Shown: positions 7,377-15,279, numbered from the stretch's first letter. The stretch is DNA of 21,823 bases from Sulfurovum sp. (GCA_021159425.1 JAGGRU010000338.1:1-21823), one strand, 5' to 3'. The notes: a model not told the origin generated them from the letters alone. Translations and numbers: made by a program.

Positions 7377-8201
7377 TTAAATCGTCTCTTCGTTGTAAAC
7401 AAACCCATCTTTCGTACATCCAACGGTTACATGGGTTATGTAAAACGTAAATACAACACAAAAAAAGTAGGATTTTCCGGTACCCTTGATCCTTTTGCTA
7501 CAGGGTGTCTCATCGTAGCTACAGGGCAATACACTAAACTTTTTCAATACCTCAACAAAACCCCCAAAAGTTACAAAGCAACACTATGGCTTGGTGCGAA
7601 CTCTCCCTCTTTGGACATCGAGAAGGTAGACAGTATCAAAGAGGTACCGGAATTTCCATATGAGAAGATAGAAGAAGTTTTACACTCTTTAAAGGGTGAA
7701 CTCACTTACTACCCACCTAAATTTTGTGCAAAAAAGATAAATGGAAAGCGTGCCTATGAACTTGCACGAGCAGGTGAAGAGGTGAAGCTTAAGACCATCA
7801 CTTCAACCATATACGATATAAAACTCATCAATTATAATCACCCTTTTGTCCATTTTGAAGCTAAAGTAAGCGAAGGAACCTATATTCGCAGTCTTGGTTC
7901 TCTTATAGCAGATAAACTCAATATTGACGGGACACTTTCAAGCCTGCATCGTATCCATGAAGGACAATTTTATTACGATAATGAAAAAGCACTTGATCCC
8001 TTCACACATTTAGCGCTTCCTTCCAATATCTATACCGGTGAAGAGGATGATATGGAACTTGGTAAAAAACTCATTGTGGAGTATTTTGAAGCCAAAGAAA
8101 ATGGTATTTATCTCATAGAGACTGTAAACTTTTTTTCCATCATAGAGATAGTGGATAAAGTGGTTCATTACAAATTTAATCGTATCCCAAAATTTCAATA
8201 A
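7374..8201 (+). CDS. truB: tRNA pseudouridine-55 synthase, apparent ATT start
   Basis: TruB makes pseudouridine 55 in the T loop of most tRNAs. The catalytic Asp is in GFSGTLDPFATG, and YPPKFCAKKINGKRAYELAR and GTYIRSLG follow as in the family. The first ATG is at 7431, but that would remove NRLFVVNKPIFRTSNGY, which matches the conserved N-terminal KP-x-G-x-TS region. With the ATT at 7374 the protein is 275 aa, close to the usual length. Homologs begin at or one residue before the NRLF stretch, so the TTA codon at 7377 sits where Met is expected; a base change or sequencing error there is the main alternative. A REP-like element lies directly upstream. Confidence 0.88.
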   Translation: MLNRLFVVNKPIFRTSNGYMGYVKRKYNTKKVGFSGTLDPFATGCLIVATGQYTKLFQYLNKTPKSYKATLWLGANSPSLDIEKVDSIKEVPEFPYEKIEEVLHSLKGELTYYPPKFCAKKINGKRAYELARAGEEVKLKTITSTIYDIKLINYNHPFVHFEAKVSEGTYIRSLGSLIADKLNIDGTLSSLHRIHEGQFYYDNEKALDPFTHLALPSNIYTGEEDDMELGKKLIVEYFEAKENGIYLIETVNFFSIIEIVDKVVHYKFNRIPKFQ

Positions 8202-8226
8202 AGAACTACTTCATATTATATTATGA

Positions 8227-8232
8227 TATAAT
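8227..8232 (+). promoter_or_regulatory. -10 box of the outer-membrane protein gene
   Basis: TATAAT followed by a T-run lies 30 bases upstream of ATG 8263, in an AT-rich spacer. The gene can therefore be transcribed separately from truB. Confidence 0.5.
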
Positions 8233-8262
8233 TTTTTCTAAAATTAAATTAAAAGAGAGATT

Positions 8263-8871
8263 ATGAATACTATAAAACTTTCGATGGTTGCTGTACTGCT
8301 TACATCTACACTTGCTATGGCCGGGGGAAAGAGCGGGGAAGCACCTGAATCAGATATTGTACCAATTGTAGTAGAACCTGAATTATCAGGTTTTTATGCC
8401 GGTCTGGGATACTCATGTTTACAAATGGATCTTAATGTACCAGAAAATATTGATATTCGTGCCATGACTGCTATAAGCATTAATGCAGGATATAACTTCA
8501 ATCAATATTTTGCTATAGAAGGTAGATACTCTGTTAGTTTAGGCGATTTGGATATTGATACTATGAATACAGAGAGAAGTGAAGCTTGGGATATGTCAAA
8601 TATAGGGCTATATCTTAAACCTCAATACAGTATAGATTCATTTACACTTTACGGATTACTTGGATATGGACAATTCACACTTGACAATGATGCTTCATAT
8701 TCTGCCGATGGATTCCAATATGGTCTTGGTGTAAACATGATGGCTACTGATAATATTGATGTCTATATTGACTACAGAAGATTATATGATGATGAAGATT
8801 TTGATGGTCTGAGTATCAATGAAGCTGTAACTGCAAACTCATATACTGTTGGTGTAAATTACCACTTTTAA
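8263..8871 (+). CDS. Small outer-membrane beta-barrel protein
   Basis: A signal peptide of about 20 residues ends in LAMA before GGKSG. A short acidic linker follows, then alternating strands beginning with GFYAGLGYS at about 43-51 and ending in YTVGVNYHF, whose terminal Phe is the usual barrel-assembly signal. It is 202 aa, consistent with an eight-stranded OmpA/OmpX-like barrel of the OMP_b-brl type. The function is unknown; such proteins act in adhesion, membrane stability or as narrow pores. It has its own promoter and AGAGAG ribosome binding site. It lies between truB and ispE, the place I associate with csrA in flagellated Campylobacterota. Confidence 0.8.
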   Translation: MNTIKLSMVAVLLTSTLAMAGGKSGEAPESDIVPIVVEPELSGFYAGLGYSCLQMDLNVPENIDIRAMTAISINAGYNFNQYFAIEGRYSVSLGDLDIDTMNTERSEAWDMSNIGLYLKPQYSIDSFTLYGLLGYGQFTLDNDASYSADGFQYGLGVNMMATDNIDVYIDYRRLYDDEDFDGLSINEAVTANSYTVGVNYHF

Positions 8872-8962
8872 ACTCTCGTTCCACACCGGCTCTTCTTAAG
8901 GTAAGGGCAGGATTCTTTTCTACATATATACCATCTCTTACATAAATCATTAAAGGAAACAA

Positions 8963-9739
8963 ATGTACAGTATAAAAGCCCACGCAAAAATAAATATTTT
9001 TCTAAAAATTACAGGATACAAAGAGGGTTATCATACACTGATATCACGATTTGTACGAGTAGAAGATCTATATGACACAATTGAATTCGTACCCTGCGAA
9101 TGTGAAACTTTCACCATAGAGGGATGTGATGACATACCTTTAGAGTCAAATACCATCTACAAAGCGTATAAAGCACTCAATGACCATAGTGCGGAATTAG
9201 ATATAAAAAACTTTTTTCAAAAGCACAAAGTAGTGCTAAGCAAACGTATTCCTTCACAAGCCGGATTAGGTGGTGGATCTTCTGATGCTGCTGCCTTTAT
9301 GCGTCTGGTAAATGAGGTGTGTGATCTGAAAATAAGTACTGATGAGTTAGCAGAACTGGGAAGTACCATAGGAGCAGATATTCCATTTTTTGTTTATGAT
9401 TATGCTTCTGCCAATGTATCCGGTTTTGGAGAAATAGTAATACCTTTTGAAGAAGCACCTTTTGACGTAGAACTTTTTACTCCGGATATAAAATGTGATA
9501 CTGCAGAGGTTTATAAAACATTTCATAAGTTTCTACTCAGAAATGTTGACAGAACCACTTTTTTCGGATGGGAAAATATGGACTCACGTACATTGCTTAA
9601 GCTTATTGCAGACCCCATAGTACTGAATGATCTTTTCCCTTCAGCATTGGCAACGTATCCAGAGCTTGAAAAAGTAAAGAAGGATGGTTGGTTCTTTTCG
9701 GGAAGCGGAAGTACCTTTTTTAGAATTAAAGAATCATAA
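8963..9739 (+). CDS. ispE: 4-diphosphocytidyl-2-C-methyl-D-erythritol kinase
   Basis: This GHMP kinase phosphorylates CDP-methylerythritol in the MEP isoprenoid pathway. Visible features are AHAKINIFLKI at 7-17, with K9 and N11 at the substrate site, the ATP-binding loop PSQAGLGGGSSDAA at 97-110, the catalytic Asp in GADIPFF at 137-143, and the C-terminal GSGSTFF. The length of 258 aa is normal. The start has AAAGGA eight bases upstream. The 91 bases before it contain no promoter or gene that I can recognise, nor any remnant of csrA. Confidence 0.95.
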   Translation: MYSIKAHAKINIFLKITGYKEGYHTLISRFVRVEDLYDTIEFVPCECETFTIEGCDDIPLESNTIYKAYKALNDHSAELDIKNFFQKHKVVLSKRIPSQAGLGGGSSDAAAFMRLVNEVCDLKISTDELAELGSTIGADIPFFVYDYASANVSGFGEIVIPFEEAPFDVELFTPDIKCDTAEVYKTFHKFLLRNVDRTTFFGWENMDSRTLLKLIADPIVLNDLFPSALATYPELEKVKKDGWFFSGSGSTFFRIKES

Positions 9740-9773
9740 TCATCTCTCTTATATTAGCTTAATATATAAAAGT

Positions 9774-9779
9774 TATAAT
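9774..9779 (+). promoter_or_regulatory. -10 box of the desaturase gene
   Basis: TATAAT lies 31 bases upstream of ATG 9811, between ispE and the desaturase. No -35 consensus is clear. Confidence 0.4.
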
Positions 9780-9810
9780 AAATGCAATAATATTACAAAA
9801 AGGTACTTTT

Positions 9811-10776
9811 ATGTCTACAACTACTACCCCATACCCGGATATCTTCGATGAACTCAAAGCCGAAGTGCGTAAAGCAGGTTTATTGGAACGTATACCTATT
9901 CGCGGATCTATAGAGATGATAGCCGTCATTGTTTCTATGGTGGCTGCACTTGCTACTGCACCCATGTGGAACCCTATACTATTAGGGCTTTTTATTACCT
10001 TGGTCATGACACGTGCGGTTTTTGTCTCTCATGATGTCCTGCATACACAATATTTTAAAAGTAAATCCCTCTCAAAAAAACTTTCTTATCCTTTTTCTGC
10101 ATTTATCTTAAGTAACTCCTCTTCATGGTGGGACTTTAAACATAATATCAATCACCATACATACTGCAACATTGAAGAAAAAGATGAAGATATACTTGCA
10201 CTCGATCGTGCATTTACAAAAGATAAAGGGCACAATCCCTTTATAAAAAAATATAAATATCTTATCTTCTGGGGCGCACAGTTCTTTATGTTCCCTGCTT
10301 TCATTGCTCAATCTTACAGTTTTGTGATCAAGCGTAAACTTTGGGGTGAATTTGCACTCATGCTCATGCATTGGCCACTTATATGGGGAACGCTTATCTT
10401 TCAAATAGGTGCATTAAATACGCTTATCGTTGCACTTGTTGTAAACTTTACTCTTTCTCCCTGGCTCTCTTTTGGATTCATCACCAACCATTTAGGCTGT
10501 GAAAGTTTCAAAGAAGAAGAAGGTAAAGAACTTTCATGGCTGGAACTGCAGATGAGAACAAGCCGTTCACTGACAGGTGGGGCTTTTGTACACTGGTTCT
10601 ATGGTGGACTCAATACACAGATAGAACATCACCTTTTCCCTAAAGCACCTCGCTTTAATCTTCTAAAAGTACAGAAAATGACTCGAGACTTTGCAAAAAA
10701 ACATGATCTTTTTTATTTTGAAACAACACCTGTAACAGCCTATGTACAGATCAATAATGTGTTAAAAGAGTACTAA
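9811..10776 (+). CDS. Membrane fatty acid desaturase
   Basis: It is a di-iron, oxygen-dependent acyl desaturase of the inner membrane. The three histidine boxes are present: HDVLH at 74-78, HNINHH at 111-116, and QIEHH at 270-274 in GGLNTQIEHHLFP. H227 in TNHLG may be an extra ligand. Hydrophobic segments lie near 36-72, 92-103, 150-173, 183-200 and 203-227. The Gln that opens the third box is the signature of the COG3239 (linoleoyl-CoA or front-end-like) group, but there is no cytochrome b5 domain. It is 321 aa with its own promoter. The double-bond position and the electron donor cannot be told. It needs oxygen, so the host must meet at least microoxic conditions. Confidence 0.88.
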   Translation: MSTTTTPYPDIFDELKAEVRKAGLLERIPIRGSIEMIAVIVSMVAALATAPMWNPILLGLFITLVMTRAVFVSHDVLHTQYFKSKSLSKKLSYPFSAFILSNSSSWWDFKHNINHHTYCNIEEKDEDILALDRAFTKDKGHNPFIKKYKYLIFWGAQFFMFPAFIAQSYSFVIKRKLWGEFALMLMHWPLIWGTLIFQIGALNTLIVALVVNFTLSPWLSFGFITNHLGCESFKEEEGKELSWLELQMRTSRSLTGGAFVHWFYGGLNTQIEHHLFPKAPRFNLLKVQKMTRDFAKKHDLFYFETTPVTAYVQINNVLKEY

Positions 10777-10783
10777 ACATTGC

Positions 10784-10854
10784 ATATCGTAGGTTTGGCA
10801 CTGCCAAACGTCCACATCTGGATTTGACGTTTGGTGGTACCAAACCTACAAATG
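10784..10854. repeat. REP/BIME-like palindrome overlapping the truC 3' end
   Basis: The two arms are GTAGGTTTGG-CACTG-CCAAACGTC (10789-10812) and its near mirror at 10826-10849. They agree at 19 outer and inner positions and differ only in the central five. Each arm is again GTAGG plus a hairpin (GTTTGG and CCAAAC). GCAT at both outer edges adds to the symmetry. The right arm includes the truC stop codon. The sequence differs from the element at 7289-7355, but the layout and the GTAGG head are shared. Confidence 0.75.
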
Positions 10855-11586
10855 CTCCTTGTGAAAAATCTTTAATATTTTTTTAAACATCTCATCCACT
10901 CCTGCTTCAATTATGATCTTTTCATTACTTACCGGATGTACAAAGCTTACCCTGTTTGAATGCAAGAGCAACCTGTGACAATCAAACTTCTTTCTAAACA
11001 GTTTATTGTGTTCTCCACGTCCATGCTTGGTATCACCCACAATAGGATGAAAAATATGTTTCATATGTCGTCTTAGCTGATGCTTTCTTCCAGTTTTGGG
11101 TAATAACTTTACAAGTGAATAACGTGCAACAGGGTAACGGCTTACAGCATATGGCAACTCTACTGTAGCCAAACGTTCATAATATGTCTGTGCTTTCTGT
11201 GCCTCTTTAGTGATACCCTCTTTCTTTTGTTCTTTGGTATCGAGCATCTGTTTAAGCGGATAGTCAATAAGCTCCTCCTCCTTGGTGTAACCACGTACTA
11301 CAGCTATATACTCTTTGTGTACTTCATGAGAACGAAAAAGTTCTGACATGATCTGTGTTATTTCAGTATTCAGTGCAAAAAGCAAAACACCTGATGTAGG
11401 TTTATCCAAACGATGTACAGGATGCACATATTGTCCTATCTGATCACGTACGAGTTGAAGTGCAAACTGTGTTTCATGTTTGTCTATGGGTGATTTATGG
11501 ACCAATAGTCCTGAGGGTTTATTGATCGCAACAATATACTCATCTTGATAGAGTATCTCTAATAGTTCGGGTTCTGCATTTTCCAT
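10846..11586 (-). CDS. truC: tRNA pseudouridine-65 synthase
   Basis: TruC is an RluA-family enzyme that modifies U65 in tRNA. The opening LEILYQDEYIVAINKPSG (9-26), then VRDQIGQ, the catalytic HRLDKPTSGVLL with D61, LATVELPYA, and PKTGRKHQLRRHMKH followed by HPIVGDTKHG all match E. coli TruC block by block. The 246 aa length fits. It has no S4 domain, which also separates it from RluD-type enzymes. The stop codon is the TAG of the GTAGG head of a REP-like element, so the element may have trimmed or replaced the original C-terminus. It is divergent from smpB. A horizontal origin is possible but untested. Confidence 0.88.
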   Translation of the reverse strand: MENAEPELLEILYQDEYIVAINKPSGLLVHKSPIDKHETQFALQLVRDQIGQYVHPVHRLDKPTSGVLLFALNTEITQIMSELFRSHEVHKEYIAVVRGYTKEEELIDYPLKQMLDTKEQKKEGITKEAQKAQTYYERLATVELPYAVSRYPVARYSLVKLLPKTGRKHQLRRHMKHIFHPIVGDTKHGRGEHNKLFRKKFDCHRLLLHSNRVSFVHPVSNEKIIIEAGVDEMFKKILKIFHKEHL

Positions 11587-11600
11587 ATGAGATTATATGA

Positions 11601-11606
11601 TATAAT
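11601..11606 (+). promoter_or_regulatory. -10 box of smpB
   Basis: TATAAT lies 33 bases before the smpB start, in the 52-base gap between the divergent truC and smpB genes. Confidence 0.45.
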
Positions 11607-11638
11607 TCTACAAAATATAGATATGACAAAGGACTGAG

Positions 11639-12100
11639 TTGGGCATTAACATCGTTGCACAAAATAAAAAAGCCAGACACGATTATGAGATACTTGAAAA
11701 GTTTGAAGCAGGCATTGTACTTGCCGGTGCAGAAGTCAAAGCACTACGCGCGAAACGAGTAAACCTGGCAGATGCATTCTGCCGTTTCATTCAAGGTGAA
11801 CTGCACCTGATGAATGCACATATTGCACACTTGGAAACAACAAACAGACATTATGTCCCGGATACCCGTACGCCCAGAAAACTGCTTCTACACAAAAAAC
11901 AGCTGGAAAAACTCTATGAGAAAGTACATAAAGACGGACTGACCATTGTACCACTCATGATCTACTTTAATGAGCGTAACTTGGCAAAGGTGAGCATTGC
12001 CATTGCCAAGGGTAAAAAACTCCATGACAAGCGTGCAGACATGAAAGCCAAGACCTTAGACAGAGAAGCACATCAGGCGATTAAAAATCGATCGTATTAA
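11639..12100 (+). CDS. smpB: SsrA-binding protein SmpB, TTG start
   Basis: SmpB binds tmRNA and brings it to stalled ribosomes for trans-translation. The OB-fold opening QNKKARHDYEILEKFEAGIVL, GAEVKALRAKRVNL and the basic C-terminal tail KKLHDKRADMKAKTLDRE are all family features. The length of 153 aa is normal. TTG 11639 is the start because AAAGGA at 11628-11633 is five bases upstream and the peptide begins MGINIVAQNKKA as expected. The last 20 bases overlap the 3' end of the convergent membrane-protein gene. Confidence 0.95.
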   Translation: MGINIVAQNKKARHDYEILEKFEAGIVLAGAEVKALRAKRVNLADAFCRFIQGELHLMNAHIAHLETTNRHYVPDTRTPRKLLLHKKQLEKLYEKVHKDGLTIVPLMIYFNERNLAKVSIAIAKGKKLHDKRADMKAKTLDREAHQAIKNRSY

Positions 12101-12932
12101 GCGGTTTTCGTTTTTCTCTTTTTTGTTTTAACTTCCCCCGTGCAGATACATAATCTCTTGGCAGAATTCGCTCTTTCCTTTTCTGCATGAGCTCTGTATG
12201 GGAATTTGGATTACGTTTTCTCTCTTCCTGCAGACGTTTGAAACGTGATACCCTCTCATACCCTATGAATTTATAAATAGCGATCTTCATATTTTTGACA
12301 AGCCATTTTAAAAACCTTCTCAGCGGTGCTTTCATGAGTCTGGCAATAAGCACTTCTACCCAGCCGAACAGATAGTGGAACAGTTGATAGATCTTATTCA
12401 ATCCCTGTTTTAAAAAAGGTACTTTCTCCAACCATGTTAAGAGCCATGAAAACAGTACTATTTCCAAAATCGGTGCCAGCCAGTTACCCCATAATATTTT
12501 GGTGATAAAATAGAAGAGTGCCGCAAAGAGTTTGAGAAAAACCACAAGCAGAAAACTCCATACTTTTGCAATAAACACTTTCACAGCCAACATTCCACCC
12601 ATAAATTTACCCACAAAACCCAAAGAACCGATAAAGACAAAAACCGTCATGATCTTTTTAACCAAAGGGAAATTTTGAAAATTATCTTTTATATGCTCCG
12701 AAAGTTTTTTAAAATCATCTTTCATATGATCTAAGAAATGGACTTTGATCTGATGATTCAATACCTTCTCGATCATATAACGCTTACCAAGACCTGTGGC
12801 TGAGAGAAGTATAATCTTTCTTATAAAGAGTTTGATGACAAATTTTCCTTTTACCAGAAAAAATGCTGTCAGTATTGCAATACTGTTTTCTTTAACAAAT
12901 AGAAATGTATCTGTTAAAATTTCAATGATCAC
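12081..12932 (-). CDS. Uncharacterised multi-pass membrane protein with basic C-terminus
   Basis: I do not recognise a named family. It is 283 aa. Hydrophobic segments lie near residues 16-28, 93-115, 118-145 and 150-167, with amphipathic, aromatic stretches to about 225. The last 50 residues are strongly basic (for example KLKQKREKRK) and probably cytoplasmic. The start is two bases downstream of the neighbouring membrane-protein gene, so the two are very probably co-translated and may form one complex. The 3' end overlaps smpB by 20 bases on the opposite strand. Confidence 0.75.
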   Translation of the reverse strand: MIIEILTDTFLFVKENSIAILTAFFLVKGKFVIKLFIRKIILLSATGLGKRYMIEKVLNHQIKVHFLDHMKDDFKKLSEHIKDNFQNFPLVKKIMTVFVFIGSLGFVGKFMGGMLAVKVFIAKVWSFLLVVFLKLFAALFYFITKILWGNWLAPILEIVLFSWLLTWLEKVPFLKQGLNKIYQLFHYLFGWVEVLIARLMKAPLRRFLKWLVKNMKIAIYKFIGYERVSRFKRLQEERKRNPNSHTELMQKRKERILPRDYVSARGKLKQKREKRKPLNTIDF

Positions 12933-12934
12933 GG

Positions 12935-13516
12935 TTAAGCTTTCTTTCGAAGTGAATCTTTGATAGTTTTATAAAGATGTTTAATTTTCATAACAAAAGG
13001 ACTCTCTTTTGCAAAGTATTTCTCTTTAACTCTTTTCATAGTTTGTTTTACATTTGCTTTTGTGACTTTTATACGCTGCATAGTTGATTGGTAGATATCA
13101 AGTGACTTCAACCAATCTATTCCTTTCATGATCCAGTCATAGATCCATTTAAACCACCCAAACTGCATAAGCTTATCTTCTGTGATACGAAACATCCAAA
13201 AAGTAAATGCGGCAATGGGGATTTTGCTAATATAAAGGGACATACCAAGTAGAGCCTGTCCGCTTATAAAAAGTATACCGGCATAGATACCCAAAGCTTC
13301 AACCAAAGCCAGCAAAACTACAAAAATAACAAGTATCACATACGCATTTACAGCATGGAGTGTCTCTTCAACCTTGTGTAATATTTTAAGAGAGTGGATG
13401 AATACATAAATCGGTCTAGCAATCCCCTCCCAGATCAACTCTTCAAAGAGAATGTAGATAAGAACCAGTATGAGTTGTAAAAGTGAAATGAATTTATGTT
13501 TTATTGTTGATAGCAT
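12935..13516 (-). CDS. Uncharacterised membrane protein, partner of the downstream gene
   Basis: It is 193 aa with hydrophobic segments near 9-28, 56-82 and 84-108. The block QALLGMSLYISKIPIAAFTF followed by FRITEDKLMQFGWFKWIYDW resembles a widespread but uncharacterised transmembrane family known from Alphaproteobacteria (the Bll5565-type hypotheticals), in which a GH-x-LLG motif precedes R-x-x-x-L-x-x-x-WF. That likeness is from memory. The C-terminal third is basic and soluble. It is the first gene of a two-gene unit 168 bases downstream of rplS and may be read through from that operon. Confidence 0.72.
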   Translation of the reverse strand: MLSTIKHKFISLLQLILVLIYILFEELIWEGIARPIYVFIHSLKILHKVEETLHAVNAYVILVIFVVLLALVEALGIYAGILFISGQALLGMSLYISKIPIAAFTFWMFRITEDKLMQFGWFKWIYDWIMKGIDWLKSLDIYQSTMQRIKVTKANVKQTMKRVKEKYFAKESPFVMKIKHLYKTIKDSLRKKA

Positions 13517-13608
13517 AGAAATATCCTGAATACATTTTAAAAAAGTAAAGATTTAGTTTTGATTTATAGAAAATTGATTATTTTGTTATAGTTTGCTTTA
13601 GATTTGGA

Positions 13609-13653
13609 GGGAGTGGTGAAGGAGTGTACGTCAGTACATGACTGAGCCACCCC
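13609..13653 (-). other. Structured element downstream of rplS with alternative hairpins
   Basis: On the minus strand an outer stem forms from GGGGTGG and CCACTCCC with one bulged base. Inside, two hairpins exclude each other: TGTAC-TGAC-GTACA, and TCAGT-CATGT-ACTGA. No U-run follows, so it is not a standard intrinsic terminator. It might protect the 3' end of the ribosomal transcript, attenuate read-through into the membrane-protein genes, or be a repeat. The rest of the 168-base gap (13517-13684) is AT-rich and shows nothing else. Confidence 0.5.
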
Positions 13654-13684
13654 TTCAAAGATGAAGTAAAATAGAACGAAAGAA

Positions 13685-14044
13685 CTATTTTCTTCTAAGT
13701 TCTTTGATTCTTGCTGCTTTACCTTTAAGTTCTCTAATATAGAACAATTTAGCTCTTCTGATTCTACCTCTTCTAAGTACTTCAATACTATCGATAGACT
13801 CTGAATAAAGTGGGAAGATTCTCTCAACACCAATAGAGTTAGCACCCATTTTTCTTACCATGAATGTTCTACCTGTTCCCTGACCTCTAATAGCGATACA
13901 AAGACCTTCGTAGTTTTGAACTCTTGTTTTTTCACCTTCTTTAATTCTAACGGCTACTCTTAAAGTATCACCCGCTCTGAATTTAGGAACTGTATTACCT
14001 TCTAATTGTGCTTTTTCAAAGCTTTCAATATATTTATTTCTCAT
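13685..14044 (-). CDS. rplS: 50S ribosomal protein L19
   Basis: L19 sits at the 30S-50S interface. The family features [35 protein letters not shown] and [30 protein letters not shown] are all present, and 119 aa is normal. It overlaps the trmD 3' end by 11 bases and closes the rpsP-khpA-rimM-trmD-rplS operon. Confidence 0.97.
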   Translation of the reverse strand: MRNKYIESFEKAQLEGNTVPKFRAGDTLRVAVRIKEGEKTRVQNYEGLCIAIRGQGTGRTFMVRKMGANSIGVERIFPLYSESIDSIEVLRRGRIRRAKLFYIRELKGKAARIKELRRK

Positions 14045-14729
14045 GTGTTATACCTTTTTTGTATAAGTCTGGGCGAAAATACTTTGTTTTGCACAAAGCC
14101 AGCCCTCTTTTTAAGTCCGTGATTTTACTATGATTTCCCTTTAAGAACTCTGAAACAACTTCATTATTCTCATAATTCTTAGGTTTAGTAAAAGAAGGAG
14201 CTTCCAAAAGTGCTTCCTCAAAGCTCTCAACACTCAATGATTCACTGTTACCCAGTACCTCATCTACATTTCTGCTGATCGCATCACATACCACCATACT
14301 TGCCAGTTCGCCGCCTGTTAAGATGAAATCTCCTATAGAAAAAAGTTCATCTGCCTGTGCTTCTATTACACGTTCATCTATGCCTTCATAACGTCCGCTC
14401 ACAAGTACTATATGTTCTTTTTTAGCCAAGCGTTTTGCATCATTTTGCGTAAATGGTTTTGCCACAGGAGAAAGAAATATTACATGTGCTTTAGGTGAGG
14501 TTTCTCTTATATTCTTCAGTGAATCCATTAAAGGTTGAGGTGTCATTAACATCCCTGCGCCACCACCTATCATAGGTGCATCTACACGATTATGTTTATC
14601 TGTTGTGAAATCACGAGGATTGACAAAGTCTATAGATATTTTCTTATCTTCAATGGCACGTTTTAAAATACTTTCGGAAAAGTATCCTTTAATAAGGTTA
14701 GGGAAAAGTGTAACAAAAGAAAAATGCAT
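14034..14729 (-). CDS. trmD: tRNA (guanine-37-N1)-methyltransferase
   Basis: TrmD methylates G37 next to the anticodon and prevents frameshifting. It is a SPOUT enzyme. The trefoil-knot AdoMet site appears as [21 protein letters not shown] (around 113-122) and [13 protein letters not shown] (around 131-143). The substrate-binding segment near [13 protein letters not shown] is also clear. The length is 231 aa. It starts 13 bases after the rimM stop. Confidence 0.97.
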   Translation of the reverse strand: MHFSFVTLFPNLIKGYFSESILKRAIEDKKISIDFVNPRDFTTDKHNRVDAPMIGGGAGMLMTPQPLMDSLKNIRETSPKAHVIFLSPVAKPFTQNDAKRLAKKEHIVLVSGRYEGIDERVIEAQADELFSIGDFILTGGELASMVVCDAISRNVDEVLGNSESLSVESFEEALLEAPSFTKPKNYENNEVVSEFLKGNHSKITDLKRGLALCKTKYFRPDLYKKGITHEK

Positions 14730-14742
14730 TAGGAAATCAACC

Positions 14743-15270
14743 TTAACTTGCTTCTAAAATGTCTTTGGCATCTCTGGTGAAAACTACTTTTTCTTCTGTA
14801 TCTACGTTAATAACATAACGATCTATATAAGGAATCAAAAATGTTTTTGACAACCCTGCTTCAACCAAAATATCAGCAGTGTTAATTAGCAAATAGTCAG
14901 TATCGCCCATACGTTGAATATCTTCTACCACACCTATCACTTCATCATCCTGCTTAAGCGCACAGCCTATGACATCAAACCAAAAATGTTGTCCCTCTTT
15001 AAGGTCACAATTCTCTTTAGTTTGCTCTTCATTGGCATAAAGTTTGGTATTTGTGAGTTTTTTCGCAGAATCAATACTCTCGTAACCGGTAAAACGAATA
15101 ATTCCACGTGTGAAATTAATATCGGCAATAGTTAGATCACCACGGTTACTTTTATAAGTATTGCCTACTTTGAATTGTTCTGGAAAATCTGTATGAAGAT
15201 GGAATTTCAGGTCGCCCCAAAGTCCAATGGTTCGCCCTATTTGGGCAATAAGAGAATCATCATTTATCAT
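14743..15270 (-). CDS. rimM: 16S rRNA processing protein RimM
   Basis: RimM helps mature the 30S head domain and binds S19. The N-terminal beta-barrel opens with IAQIGRTIGLWGDLKFHLHT. The C-terminal PRC barrel carries DEVIGVVEDI and FLIPYIDRYV, the family's usual final strand. The length of 175 aa is normal. It is placed between khpA and trmD, as is common across bacteria. Confidence 0.95.
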   Translation of the reverse strand: MINDDSLIAQIGRTIGLWGDLKFHLHTDFPEQFKVGNTYKSNRGDLTIADINFTRGIIRFTGYESIDSAKKLTNTKLYANEEQTKENCDLKEGQHFWFDVIGCALKQDDEVIGVVEDIQRMGDTDYLLINTADILVEAGLSKTFLIPYIDRYVINVDTEEKVVFTRDAKDILEAS

Positions 15271-15279
15271 GAAATTTTA

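Noticed and set aside
8872..8962. Possible csrA remnant between the barrel protein gene and ispE
   Set aside because: I read the 91 bases on the plus strand and found no trace of the CsrA N-terminal motif.
11623..11637. Four-codon leader ORF (ATG to TGA) before smpB
   Set aside because: It merely spans the smpB ribosome binding site and is too short to support without expression data.
13564..13845. Minus-strand ORF overlapping rplS and its downstream spacer
   Set aside because: It is a frame-shifted reading of rplS that runs into the structured spacer; L19 is the real gene.
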